Assembly: GCA_905147135.1 (NCBI GenBank)
Contig: LR990041.1
Span: forward strand, 15,437,907-15,501,906
DNA: 64,000 bases
Source: Blastobasis lacticolella
Taxonomy: Eukaryota; Arthropoda; Insecta; Lepidoptera; Blastobasidae
Direction of reading: 5' to 3'
The position numbers were made by a program, and so were the translations under genes. Positions 1-11,381 of this stretch are shown here, in pieces; within the stretch, counting starts at the first letter, position 1, and every line of letters begins with the position of its first letter. The notes under the pieces were generated by a model that was not told the origin of the DNA, made no database searches, and saw only the letters and a program-made list of their open reading frames with translations.

Positions 1-878
1 AACTACACCATTTCATGTTAAGGATATTGAATGTTTAGTAAGTTGATATAAGACTGAAATTGGCCGTGTTACAATACGACGTGTGGTTTGTCAATATGCG
101 ATGTTTCTCATAAAAATACGAAGAAGTTAAGAAGTAAACTGCTAGAAAATAAGTTTCCTCGACTATACTTCGCCGCAAAGCGAAGGTATCTGTAGTATCT
201 TGCTTCTCGATCAAGAACTTCGCGTCATGCGCTGTGGACTTCGTCCATTTAGCGAACTTAGTGCTAATTACCTATAACGTACTGTGTGCTGTTTTCACAA
301 TAAGTTTAAAATAAGACCATAGTAAAAAGTCTCGGCTGGGCGCTAAGCCTTTCGTTTTCACTTTTCGATAACAGGGTGGATAGTAGCTATCGTAGACAAT
401 AAGAAGACTTTCAAATGTTTACATCGCTCAGCCGATCATTCATCGTTTAACTTACGGCTCTTATGTTACACTATTTCGGCCGTTGTTCTATTAATTTTAC
501 AAATAAACCGTTCGCCAGCCGAGACAGCCCTGTGCCGGGCGTCCGTAGGCCTGCGAGCAACAGGTTTCCCCCCGCACCAATGCAACAAGTTATTTCGGGA
601 AGAGATCCAAAAATGCAGCCTGCAAACTTGGCCCGGTTGCCTTCGGTAATTGAGCCCAAGTGGCACTTTGGCGCACTGAGTGGTTTAACTATCTGGTAAA
701 GCAGTAATAGGTTCTCGTGAAGCGGTAATGTAGGCGTTCATTGTAATGTAGGAGGTAAGTAAAGTTGGTGCGAGGCTTTGGTTAATTGTTTCATTGTCAC
801 CTAGGGGTTCTGAATTTAAGTAAGTATTGTTGTTGAAACCGATTTTGGGTATTTTTAATTATTTACCCATGCTGGCAG
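1..878. other. No recognisable feature
   Basis: AT-rich DNA. A 78-codon frame at 463-699 overlaps similar frames on the other strand and has no domain. Confidence 0.5.
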
Positions 879-994
879 GTACTCTTACGGTGAGGGAAAA
901 CATCGTGATGAAACCTGCATATTCAGGCGTCGATATCTCTAACCATGATCCAACCTCTACTAGTACGGTTCCCCTGGAAGCAGGGTCACGGAGG
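879..994 (+). repeat. SINE (family T) fragment, left part, split by a hAT-like insertion
   Basis: The text from ACTCTTACGGTGAGGG through AAACATCGTGATGAAACC to GGGTCACGGAGG follows the body of the tRNA-derived SINE seen in full at 17759-18118. The 5' tRNA-like head is missing. The copy stops exactly where the hAT-like element at 995-1795 begins. The SINE appears to resume at 1804 with a short, diverged continuation before giving way to a LINE tail. Confidence 0.75.
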
Positions 995-1795
995 CAGGCA
1001 CGGATCCAGGATTTGGTTGAGGGGGGGGCAAAGTCAAAATTATAGGAATCTTCAACTGAGAATACCTGTAGGTATTCTCAGTAGAAGAGCGCCGTGAGTA
1101 AAAACAACATTTGCCCTTGTTAGTATGGTGAACAATAAATGAATGAGCGACCGGAGCGAGCTTGACATTTTTTACGTTTGAGATCTTAAAAGCTGGAGTG
1201 TATTGAATGAATGAGCGAGCGGAGTGTGCTTGTAATTTGTGATATTTTGGGTTATAAAAGCTTCAGGTGGTTCATATTAATGAGCGAGCGAAGCGAGCTC
1301 GCTATTTTTGACATTTTTGGTCTTTACAGCAATGGGTGATCCTCGCAATAGTAATTTAAGGAAATAAATGAATGAGTAACCGCAACGAGCTAGGTGAATG
1401 ATAAGAAAAGTATCTGAAACTTATGAATGAGCGAGCGAAGCGACCTCGAAATTTTTTACATTTTGGGTCGAAATTTTAGATATTTTGGGGGTTTTACAGC
1501 AATCGGAGCGCGCACGAAACTTTTAACTTTTCTTAAAACGTTTTACGTTGTTTACGTTTACGTTGTTAAACGTAATTTCAGGTTTTGAAAGGCGTAAAGT
1601 ATGATAAAACTGAAGGCAATGAATGGGTGAGCTCGAAATTATTGACATTTCTGTTTTAAAAAGTTGGAGTTATCGATAAAATCAATAAAAAGAACGAGCG
1701 CAGCGAGCTTCGAATTTTTGACTTTTGGCTCATAAAACCATAGGCGATTGTGAGTCAGAATGTGGGCATTGCCCCCCCCCCTGGATCTACGCCTG
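995..1795. mobile_element. Non-autonomous hAT-like DNA transposon, 801 bp
   Basis: The ends are inverted repeats: CAGGCACGGATCCAGG at 995-1010 and, read on the other strand, CAGGCGTAGATCCAGG at 1780-1795 (13 of 16 identical). Each is followed inward by a G-run and GCAA. Flanking 8-bp target duplications are CACGGAGG at 987-994 and TACGGAGG at 1796-1803. Other copies of the host SINE have only one CACGGAGG at this point, which confirms the insertion site. A CAG-start terminal repeat with an 8-bp duplication is characteristic of the hAT superfamily. No transposase frame is present, so it must have been moved in trans. The interior is a degenerate tandem array, listed separately. Confidence 0.8.
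1140..1740. repeat. Degenerate tandem array inside the hAT-like element
   Basis: Variants of the word GAGCGAGCGAAGCGAGCT recur near 1145, 1213, 1282, 1374, 1429 and 1692. Each is usually preceded by AATGAATGA or similar and followed by a T-rich stretch such as TTTTGACATTTTGGGT. Spacing varies from about 55 to 92 bases, with a larger gap before the last copy. A related word, GATGAGCGAAGCGACCT, occurs alone near 12114. The core is purine-rich on one strand and nearly GC-pure, in sharp contrast to the AT-rich spacers. Confidence 0.7.
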
Positions 1796-1859
1796 TACGG
1801 AGGTCTAGTTTATGCATGATCTGGAAAAAATAAAAAAAGTAGTACACAAGAACATCAAC

Positions 1860-1893
1860 CGCCTGTTTGCCTACCGTATGACATAAAAAAAAA
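1860..1893 (+). repeat. 3' tail of a Jockey-like LINE
   Basis: CGCCTGTTTGCCTACCGTATGACATA followed by an A-run matches the LINE 3' terminus seen at 35640-35680 and 51103-51148. Only the terminal few dozen bases are present, a typical severely 5'-truncated insertion. Confidence 0.6.
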
Positions 1894-2496
1894 TCACCAT
1901 TTATAAATTTTAAAGGCTACAATTAAATTTAAATTTTATACACATAAACGTGTTTTCTTAAATTTACGAGTACCTATTTATTTGCTGTACTAGGACAAGG
2001 TTAATTATGAACCATTCTATTTGCATTGATACAGCTTACTAATTGCATACTTCATTTGGCGAGTCAAAAGGTAAAGTTAAAAGTTCAGTATTCCGTTCGA
2101 ATAATTACGATTTACATTTGTAAATTCAGCATAAATGGCGTGGTTACCATATTTAATTTTTAAAGCGGAAGCTAGCGGGCAGAGCTTAAAGCGCGGCAAG
2201 CTAAAAAAGTTAATTGCTGGATTTCAATGCTATCTGTATGTTAATTCTGAATTTCACATTCATTCATTACGCTTATTATATGTTCTCCATTGAAACCTTT
2301 GTTGTTAATGATTACGTGGTGTGACGATTCGTTACTTAGCTTATTGTTTACTTTTTTCACCACAAATAGCAAATACAAAAATTATATTACTTTAGTGGAC
2401 ATAAATATCGTTTAAAAGTTGTTTGTTCAGCGTTTTCATTATTTATTCTTTGATTCAACAGCCACGTGATTTGACCCACCTCTAAGGCGCTGTCCT

Positions 2497-2597
2497 AATT
2501 GGCAACGGTCGTGCGACCATGGTCGTCCGTAGTCCGACCAATAGGAGGCGTCAAAACTGCTTTTCGCTCGACCACGATCGTACGGCCGTTACCAATT
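2497..2597. repeat. Imperfect inverted repeat, possible small foldback or MITE
   Basis: A 29-base arm at 2497-2525 (starts AATTGGCAACGG) is matched by an inverted arm at 2569-2597 (ends CCGTTACCAATT) with about six mismatches and a 43-base spacer. The block is GC-rich against AT-rich surroundings. No target duplication or second copy was identified, so assignment to a transposon family is not possible. Confidence 0.5.
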
Positions 2598-2820
2598 GTT
2601 CGGCAAATCCTTGTTGGAGAGCAGTAATCAGAATTCACAACAGAAAAGCTACTTCTATTTTTAGTCTCTAAAGGTCGTAGAAGAAGCCTGTCCTTAAAAT
2701 AAAATATTTGTCGTCGTCTACGACAGTCAGGTGAACAGTAGAAGACAGCCATTGTACTCTTTTTTTATTTTTTATCCGGCAGACCTGATGACAAGTGGTC
2801 ACCGCGGCCTATGTGGTGTG

Positions 2821-3087
2821 TGACGATCTGAGTGGTTCAGTGGTCAACATGCCGGTCTGCCACGCAAGAGGTCCCGGGTTCGATTCCCGGCCGGGCAGAA
2901 ATTGAAATGATGAATTTTAATTTCTGTTACGGGTCTGGGTGTTCTATGTATAATAAGTATGTATTTAAAAGTATATAAGTAGTTTATCAGTTATCTAGCA
3001 CCCATAACACAAGCTTTGCTTACTTTGGGGCTAGATGGCGCTGTGTGAATTTGTCCACGATTATTTATTATTATTATTTATTATTAT
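2821..3087 (+). repeat. tRNA-Gly-derived SINE (family G), copy 1
   Basis: The first 75 bases resemble tRNA-Gly: A-box TGGTTCAGTGG at 2833-2843, an anticodon-loop GCC within GGTCTGCCACGC, and B-box GGTTCGATTCC at 2877-2887. This gives an internal RNA polymerase III promoter. The body (ATTGAAATGATGAATTTTAA, then ACGGGTCTGGGTGTTCTATG, then GGGGCTAGATGGCGCTGTG) is shared with copies at 30104, 46612 and 50148. It ends in a TTA-rich microsatellite. The acceptor stem does not pair like a functional tRNA, so this is a retroposon and not a tRNA gene. This is the most complete copy in the window. Confidence 0.85.
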
Positions 3088-3091
3088 GTAC

Positions 3092-4310
3092 ATCAGCAAC
3101 ACCAGGGGAGTTACCAATCTAATATACCTCTTGAACGATCCCATGTCATAGTCCGAAGGAAACACTGTGGCTGTGAGTTCATTCCACAGAGAATCGTACG
3201 AACGAAAAACGTTCTTTCAAACCTTCGCGTGGTGACCGTAGAAGGGATGAGTACCCAGCCCACGACGGGTGGTGCGATGGCGGAATTGTGCTGCGGGCAC
3301 CAGATCGAAAAGTTCCTCGGAACACTCTGAATTGTACAGCCGATAGAACACACAATGGGAGCAAAAGTCCCTTCGGTTAGCCAGTGGTTCTAATTTGCTT
3401 GTTTGTATGGGATTGTGGACAATTCGTACGGCGCGTTTCTGTACAGAGGCCAGAGGATTTAGGAGGTCGGCAGTTTCGTCGCCGACCCAAAGATGGGAAC
3501 AATACTCCATATGAGGCCGCACCTGTGCCTTGTACAGCAGCAGGCGCTGCCCTGGGGTAAAGTATCGCTTGGACCAGTTAAGCACTCCAATCTTTTTCGA
3601 AGCCAGTTTGGCCTTACCCTCTAGGTGACTTCGGAATCGCACGCTTTCCGATATGTCGAAACCAAGGATCCCGATACTATTTGAGATGGAAATGGGTGTT
3701 CCTTGGAACTGCGGCACCATGACAAAAGGATCCTTTTTGGCGGAAAATGCGCAGACTTGTGTCTTTGAGGGGTTGAATTCCACTAGGTTCAGTCTGCCCC
3801 AGTGAGCAACATGCTTCAAGGAGTGTTCAATCTCTGACACAAGTCTTATTCGGCTTTCCGACACCACGGGACGAGGGATATTCGCACGGTCAGTATAACG
3901 AGCATATCCAGTACTGTCATCTGCATAGCAATGAATACTGGGAATATTCAGCATATCACTGATATGCAGATGAAACAGCGTGGGAGATAGCACTGTACCT
4001 TGGGGCACTCCAGCATTAATAGTCTTGGTATCGGAGCAGCATCCGTCGACAACGACTTGGATGCTCCGTCCAGACAGAAAGCTGGATACCCAATTGCAGA
4101 GCCCCTCGGGGATGTCAGCCAGAGCCGTTCAAATACCTTGCCTATATCAAGACTGACAGCAGAGCCTCCCCCTTGCTCTCGACAGCCTCAGCCCACCGGT
4201 GTGTTAAGTACACAAGAAGGTCACCAGCTGAGCGACCATGACGGAAGCCATATTGACGGTCACTGATCAGCTGGTGATCCTCGAGCTGGATATTTATGAC
4301 CCCGCCATTG
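3092..4310 (-). pseudogene. 5'-truncated, frameshifted Jockey-like reverse transcriptase
   Basis: Three frame-shifted blocks read in order on the minus strand. Block 1 (about 4310-4110) contains DRQYGFRHGRSAGDLLVYLT and a broken catalytic-aspartate region (LDIGKVFERLW). Block 2 (about 4095-3217) contains GLCNWVSSFLSG, VPQGTVLSPTLF, the YADD active-site box at about 3916-3927 (HCYADDST), and the thumb/C-terminal region (LLLYKAQVRPHMEYCSHLW). Block 3 (about 3180-3110) is NELTATVFPSDYDMGSFKR, the usual LINE C-terminus, in another frame. A short deletion with frameshift lies near 4100, and a second frameshift lies near 3220. The endonuclease and the 5' part of the reverse transcriptase are absent. 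It cannot make an active protein. Its 3' end runs into the TTA-rich tail of the SINE at 2821-3087. Confidence 0.85.
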
Positions 4311-4980
4311 ATAGCCCAGAATAGCACAAAGACTATAATTTATCCCGAAATTAAATGTGGTCCCCGCGGCGACTGGTCCGGACCGTGATATCCAAATCCT
4401 ACACATAGAAGACTTTCTTCGTCGGCGGTCAAAAGTTGATAATTCAATAAAATGAAACGATAATTAACAACATCTGTAAAATCTCTTTAAGCCAAGCCCA
4501 ATATTTTTAGACGTAAAATCTCTTTACTACAAATGCAAAACAAAAAGCAGGTGTGTGCAATGGCACACACTATGGATATAATGATATCTAATGTTTATTT
4601 TCTGTGTTTATTGATATAGGACTAAAATCGGTTCAATTATAGCTCCTATACAAGTACGAGTAGTGTGCATAAGTAATCCCAGAAAACACTTCATATTCAA
4701 TCGCATGGCTTTGGAGTGGAATTAATTACTCGAAGACGTTTGAACTCTTTTAAAAATAGACTGGACAAGTTTTATTAATAATGCCTTAGAGTGCAGAGGT
4801 ATACACGTATCAGCATTAGCTGCTAGTGTATCCATAAAATAATAATAAAATATCGTAGCATTGCAGCACCCACACGACTCGTTCACGTAGGATAGAGTTA
4901 CCGATTTCAACCCTGCTGCTTCTTTAACGCAGGGACCTACTGCATTAGCTCTAGGCTATCTTAATTGTTGTGTACTTGTT
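4311..4980. other. No recognisable feature
   Basis: Between the truncated LINE and the minus-strand SINE I see only unique-looking AT-rich sequence. Confidence 0.5.
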
Positions 4981-4990
4981 GTTCGATAAA

Positions 4991-5160
4991 AATAAAAATA
5001 TCCATCTTAACGTTAATGTCCCGGATATACCCTCGCGAGGGCCCGAGGTCCGCCTTGACCATGATCCAAGATTTGGCAGATCAGGTCAGGATCAGGAAGC
5101 AAAACTGCCATCTGGCCTCCGTGACCCTGCTACCAGGGGAACCTGACCAGGACCTACCCA
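4991..5160 (-). repeat. 5'-truncated SINE (family T) with target duplications
   Basis: Reverse-strand SINE body from AACCTGACC-side sequence through CAGGGTCACGGAGG, CCAAATCTTGGATCATGG and AAGGCGGACC to the TAACGTTAAGATG 3' end. It is flanked by identical 10-bp direct repeats GTTCGATAAA at 4981-4990 and 5161-5170, the expected mark of retroposition. The tRNA-like head is missing. Confidence 0.75.
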
Positions 5161-5330
5161 GTTCGATAAATTATCAAAATTGTTTTGTACACATCTGTAG
5201 GTATAACTAACGTGCATCATAATTAATCTACAAAAAGAGATAGGTGCACCATGGGTGCTTTTTATCTTTGTCTAAATACTTATGCAATACGCACACGCGG
5301 ACGCAGTTTTCGATATTATCATATGTTAAT

Positions 5331-5443
5331 AGTCGCTCTACTGTAATAAACTGACTGCCAAATCCTGGATCATGGATGTCAAGGCGGACGCCGGACCGTC
5401 GCAAGCGAGATACCAACCGGAATATTGACGCCAAGATGATTTT
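5331..5443 (+). repeat. SINE (family T) 3' fragment
   Basis: Starts inside the SINE body at AGTCGCTCTACTGTAAT and continues through CCAAATCCTGGATCATGG and AAGGCGGACGCCGGACC to GACGCCAAGATGAT. It lies in opposite orientation to the copy 170 bases upstream. No target duplication was found. Confidence 0.7.
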
Positions 5444-7696
5444 TATTTTTGTGCACCCTACATTCTAGTTCTTTACATTCCTACCCTCTCTATACAATGC
5501 CAGACCTTGTGTGATTACCTAGAGCCTATCTATAGACCACTATGTCATGCTAGCACCAGAAAATATTTGCGTAAGGGCCTAAGCACATGAAGTGGAGGGG
5601 CCAAAACAAGGCCGGGTTATATTCGGCTTACAGGGCGACTTTATTGCGTATTTTATTACGCAATCGTGGCCCGCCTCGTAGGCCTCTCGCAGTCGGGAGG
5701 ATCAGCCAGTAATGCCACTGACCCTCGTATATGGTCAATAAGGTCTTAATTGGCACGACAATGTCCGCTAGTGGATAGCGTCTAGCTACTCCACTCTAGC
5801 GTCGCCTTTCTACTCCAAGTCTGTATGCAGTCAATTTATCAGGAAACCTACTTTAAAATTAATTAAGTAATTTCTTAGTTTGGATAAACAGGCAGAATTT
5901 CAGAAGGGGTAGACTTGTTCGTCAAGCTATTGAAATATCGGATAATTCTGCGTCCACGTTCGCTTCATTTAAGACGACACAAAACAAAATTAACACGTAA
6001 CATAACAAACCCAAATACCTGCGAGAGATTACGGATCACGAGCAACGTTTACGTTATAAGCGCAGGCCAGTAATTACTTACATGAAGCCAGGTACGATGT
6101 TTAATACATCTGCACAATATCAGCCAGTAGCACCCTTAAAAAGCGTTTGTAAAGAGGCCCTTTACCGGAGCTACGGTACCGCCAGCCGCAGGCGCTGTGG
6201 CCCGGCTTCAGTGGGGCCATTTGTTACAATGTTGCTCCCAATTAACGGGATAATATTAGTCTCTTAATTGTTGTTGCACAACTTCACTCTCAACTGTGTG
6301 CCCCGTGATTTACAGTGTTTGTTTTGCCACTGAATTACGTGCGCCGTGCGATTACTAGGACTAGGTGGGTAACTACACCTATTGCTTATTATTGTTGTGT
6401 GGGATGAACATTTTACTGGTATATACGTATCGAAGTGTACAGTGTATCGAAGTTACAGCTTACGTGGAGTATTTTTGATTAAAGATAAGTCAAAATGAGT
6501 GACCCGTTGAGTGCCATGCCACCACAGTATATGCAAGTACCAGTCATTTATTAATATTGACATATATTTTATTTTTTATTTTATCGAATATTTTACCTCC
6601 TGGGTAAGTTATCCTAATTATGGGAAATTCTTATCTTTATTTTTATATAAAACTCCGGATTATTAATTTATTTTGACATTTATAGATTTTAAATCAATTT
6701 TACCATTGTGCAAATTTTTATAAAATTTTGTGTTTATTTTGACGATCTCTTTTATAGGTTTTATGATGATCAAAACAATTGGAGAGTTAGCTACCTTCAT
6801 GGCTTGTAATTTTTTTTGCTCTGGAATTACGATGGAGGTATAAGTACGGCAGTTTTATCTTGCGTTATTCCCTACCAATGTTACAACGACGCGGCTTCAA
6901 CTACAACTGCCGCTGCCTACAGGTAGGTACTTTAACTAAAATATCCCATCAGTGGGACAGTTGGTGGGGACAGTGGGGTGAGTCCACACCAGCGTTGGGG
7001 GTGCCCGGGGCACATTAAGGCCGCATAGGCGGAAGTTCTCTGTCTCCCAGAGTTATTTACTGTTGATCTCGATCTGTCCTCGGCTACATCTGTATGCAAC
7101 TATAGGTAGGTACGCGTCGCCCATTGTTTGGTGGCTCATGCTGTTAAATGTCTGCCGTAATACGTATGTAGTACCTATAGCGATTAAAATTGTAGCATGA
7201 GTAGGTATTTTAGGTGTATTAGTGGTTTTAGCTAGAATTGTATATTCGTCTCGGGCATTCGTTTTATCCGTAAATACTCTAATTCTAAGCGAAGCATTCT
7301 AAGCGATATTTATCAGAGAATCTACATAATTAGGTAAAGAAAAATATTTCCATAACTAGATACTGATCGATTTTAATTTAAGAAGCATTTCGATTACCTA
7401 TCTTTCAATTTAAGAAAACAGATATCTATACAGATGCACCCGTCTTGTTTTGTTTTGTTTCCATCAAGTGCAAACTGTTTGCAACTGTTTTCAATGTTCC
7501 CATACCGATATCCGAAGTCGAAAAACTAGAATCATCTTCATATTGCATGGTGACTTTTATATTGCTTGTATAATAAAATTAATGAATAAACAATAATCAT
7601 GTTAATAAGTTTCTAATGTTTCCACACCGAATGTTTCCATATGGTTGCAATCGTTTCTTGGGGCGGGCCGTCTGTCGTACTTTGTGAATATCTTAT
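5444..7696. other. No gene; mini-frame and short stem only
   Basis: Apart from the mini-frame at 6495 and an 8-bp stem near 5643 (ATTGCGTA/TACGCAAT), nothing was recognised. CCCATCAGTGGGACAG near 6945 resembles an RTE 3' end from memory. Confidence 0.4.
6495..6554 (+). other. Candidate mini-frame with good start context
   Basis: CAAAATG starts a 19-codon frame reading MSDPLSAMPPQYMQ then VPVIY. A plausible acceptor (CTCTTTTATAG) lies at about 6757, but the frames do not join with any convincing donor. No family recognised. It is on the opposite strand from the CELF exon. Most likely chance; kept only because the start context is good. Confidence 0.12.
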
Positions 7697-7838
7697 CTTT
7701 GATTTTTTTTGCCACGACTCATAACAGTCCACTAGGACTTAGGGCCTCTCCCACGAGAGAGGAGGTTATTGCAATCTCCAAAATCTCCATTGCAACACAT
7801 TGTTGTAAAATTAAAATCGCTGCTGTCCATTTTCCAGC
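7697..7838 (-). repeat. Dispersed repeat C, diverged copy
   Basis: Reads on the minus strand as a diverged version of the repeat at 53514-53777: the tail with CCTAGTGGACTGTTATGAGT, preceded by a GAGATTGCAATAACCTCC-like segment and GGAAAATGGACAGCAGC. Several indels. It overlaps short open frames on the plus strand that have no recognisable protein content. Confidence 0.5.
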
Positions 7839-10800
7839 TTACCTTATTTTATTTTTTATTTTTGTCTCGGAAACATTAGTCGCCTTATACGATACCCATG
7901 AGTGCATGGAGTTGGTGCTATTGTACTTTACTGGAACCGACACGGCTATATTATTTCGGTATTACCTATTACTATTAAGGTGGACCTTGTAATATGGTCA
8001 CGAAGTCATATAAAAAAAATTATATTGTTATTTGACATTATTTCAAACACTTTTCTTGCCTCCCCAGGTGTTGCTTTCGATCAGGTGACCCGCATACTCG
8101 TTTGTCTCGCTCTATTGGGAAAAATCTTTGCTTGCTTTCCTTTTCTTTTTATTATAACAAGTACCGTTTTTTTAATTATAAGTTTCAAACTACTTGAACT
8201 TTAGATGAAAATTGTTTACTGCGTAATAAATGATTGGAAAAAGAGTTCGAGTTTAATTAAAAATAAATTGATACACTTTGAAGTTATAAACTTCAAAGTA
8301 CCTATTAATCAACACTTTTTTAAATTTATGAAAAACCGCTGTTAGGTAAATATATTTTACTTTAAAATATAAGACATTGGCATAGAATTAAATAAAGTGG
8401 TTTACGGTTGTTTTTCAACAGAATACAATTAATGTAGGTAATTATAATTCTTTGTCAAATCTGGCCAATAGGAAGAGAGAAAAATAAATAGGTACTTGGA
8501 CCCACATTTTTACGTTATTAGATCCATTTGCTACCATACCATTAAGTACCATTAAGTATAGTTAAGGATCAATTAGTGATAATAAACGAGCAAATAGACA
8601 ATTTCATGGAAAGCTCATCTTGTCTTTGAATTACGCGAAGGTATATTGAACCTAGACATGTAATTACCATTGGAAGAGCTGTGTCTCCTACCACAGTCTT
8701 TTAGCTTAAAAGAAGGCTCCAACGACATTAGTTTTAAGGTAAATAAATACTTTATTTATTTATTAAAATTATTATTATTTAGTGTTAGTTTTAGTCTTAG
8801 TATATTTGTTATAATTTTCTAAATATTTTGGTTGTACGCATAAAATAAATAATATTTATTTGTTATGATAAAACAACTAAAAGTTGTCCGTCTGGTTTCT
8901 AGACAAATTAATTGCTTCATTCTAAACGTTTAAAATTTTCGATGGTGGCTCGTTAAAATAAAAGCGAGAGCTGTAAAAGCCCCGAAAAACCGCAACAATA
9001 ATTTACTAAAGCACCCGTAACTAGAACATTTTAATGATGGCGCTTAAACAGAGTTTAATATTCCGATTAATCATAGCGAAACCACAGATTCGGGTTCACT
9101 TAATTGAAACACAAATAGCTAGGTCGTATTGGAGCGATGGCCGGATTTACCCCGTGAAAACCGGCCGCAACTGGCTTGAGACCGGTTTAAATCCGTGACA
9201 AAGGGTGCGAATGTTAAAAGGTCGCCCCTCAAGGTGTCTCGTACATTTGTACGAGTGGATTTATCAGATTTAATTAGTGGAAATAGAGGCCGTATAACGC
9301 ATTATAAATTCCTAAAGGCGGGTGATAAGGGTGAGCCGGCATTGGAAATTAATTGTCTATTTCTATAGCTTAGGGCGATTTACACTGCGAATTGGGTCGA
9401 ATATTTTTGCCATGGAAATGGGTACTTACAACATATATACGAATTTAGACAAAAACTTCACAAATGCATCTGATCTATCTTTTAAATCAAGTACAAACCC
9501 GACGGACGTTCTTCTACATTTAACACACAATGAATTCGTAGCACTTATTCTAAAGAATGCACCTACTTACACCAGTTTGAGAATGCGCGCTGGACGTCAG
9601 AACTGTTCCTAGTAAAGAAGAAGGAGGCACACTGTCAAAAAGCTTTGTTCGCGATCGTCGTGCGTCCTAACCCTTGTTTTATTGGCGAGGTCCACAATCC
9701 GGCTCTAATTCCCCGCCTAACGGCGCTGGCCGGGTAGTGCCCAGCTCCTCAGCGCCATTGTTCCCCTATAAAAGCCTCCCGACCGCCTTCCAGTTAATTG
9801 GAATCTTTTAAAGTTTGCTCAGGCTGTAAAAGAGGCTTCCGAGTTCCGCCGCCGTAAGGCTTCGGATCGCTTTACGAATTGCTCGGCTATGAGGCCGTAT
9901 TGTCGGGGGTTCAGACCATGTTTAGACAATAATGGTCGGTTAGGACCATCGTTTGCTCGGATTCTATAGCTGTCTCATTGCGCTGCTGCCTTAGGGGAGT
10001 TTGGTATTTTAGTTTTGTGATACAGGACGGATTTAAAGTTTATTTAGGGTTATATTGCGATAGAAAAGTACTGATATTGATTTTATTATGATAATTGAAA
10101 GCGGTCACCGTCCTGGTCACTGGCCTTTGATGTAACTATAGACATGCTTTTTGAAAAACGCCAAGTTGTATGACCAAGGAAAGACTTCAGGAGGATCATT
10201 TCACATTTTCCAAAAACTGTAAAAAGGCTCGCGATGCGCCCAGTACTTTAGTTGGATGCCAGGATTCCAGATTATATAGAAGAAATCAATCCCATCACCG
10301 GAGGGTTTGACGACGGAAAAGTGACGGTGGCATGAATTTAAAGTTCCTCAAAACATTCCCCGTCGCTACGCTAAAGAAAGCACAGAGATCCAGCGGATTT
10401 TTCCGTTGAGATTGGTTTTAGTCACATACAAGAAATAGAGACGGATTATCTACGTATTTATTAATACATAGATAAGGCTTTTCACGTCTAATGTTTGATA
10501 AAAACAAAGGTATGTCACGTTTAGCTTACTTACATACGCCAATTCCAATATTTCTGGCAAGACACGAATATTTCGTTCGGAAATTCTATTTTTTTACCCG
10601 CCCGCATCCCAACATAAACAAGGTATCGTATAGACGCTGAATAAATTCTGGTGTTTTATTTATTTCGAGTTTGGGCGCGCAATAACAACCTTTTGTATTA
10701 TTCATTGGCCAATTATAGTAAAAGGAGCCTGTTTCGTACCACGAGTGTGCTTCGGCAGGTAGAACGCCAAATGCAGGCAGGGACCGGCGGGGACTCGCTT

Positions 10801-11167
10801 CGGAAAACCATCCACTTGTACTTACAAATATTTTATCGTACATTTTACGCTGCACTTTTTCTAAAGAGTGATATGGCATGATGTAGTAAAGATTCATAAC
10901 GTGGTTATTTTTTAAATTACACATGGAAGTGTCTGTACAATATTTTTGTTTGTTTAATGTGGCTGTGAACCGTTTTATAATAGGTATTCATTATGTAACT
11001 ATAAAAAAATTATTTGATATTGTTCTTAGGTAAAAGCGTAGGCAATAATATCTGTTAGTCTATAACAAGAAAACTGATACTTAAGATTGTTTATGGTTTG
11101 CCGCCACGTTATTTTCATGTAGTCATGGAATAATATTATTACAGCGCCATGTAAGGTATAAAATAAT
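7839..11167. other. No gene recognised
   Basis: Contains an 11-bp hairpin at 8275-8299, A/T-rich microsatellite near 8740-8780, and a lone TATAAAAG at 9767-9774 in a GC-richer block (9690-9790). No first exon could be identified downstream of that TATA-like word. Confidence 0.4.
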
Positions 11168-11381
11168 TATTATCTTGGCGTCAATATCACGGTAGTCCCT
11201 CCGCGCGCGAGATCCCGGGATAGGCCTTGGCCAGGATCCAGGATTTGGCAGATCAGGTAATTACAGTAGAGCAACTTCTCTTACCTCCGTGACCCTGTTA
11301 TCAGGAAAATCTGAGCATAGACACACATTCAGTCGCATGAATGTGCAGGTTTAGTCTCGATATTTTCCTTAGCACTCGGTA
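11168..11381 (-). repeat. SINE (family T), nearly complete body, diverged
   Basis: On the minus strand the body runs from ACCGAGTGCTAAGGAAAAT (diverged GATGCTCTTACGGTGAGG) through CCTGCACATTCATGCG, AGGGTCACGGAGG, AATTACCTGATCTGCC and AATCCTGGATCC to ATATTGACGCCAAGATAAT. No tRNA-like head and no clear target duplication. Confidence 0.7.

Noticed and set aside
1140..1740. CRISPR-like array
   Set aside because: Repeat units vary in sequence and spacing, and the array lies inside a hAT-like transposon in an animal genome.
2821..2896. tRNA-Gly gene
   Set aside because: A- and B-boxes are good but the acceptor stem does not pair, and the sequence continues into a repeat body shared by four copies; it is a SINE head.
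3217..4008. 263-codon frame as a functional gene
   Set aside because: It is the middle of a reverse transcriptase with frameshifts on both sides and no 5' part; a dead LINE copy.
9767..9774. TATA-box promoter
   Set aside because: A lone TATAAAAG with no open first exon or start codon of note downstream.
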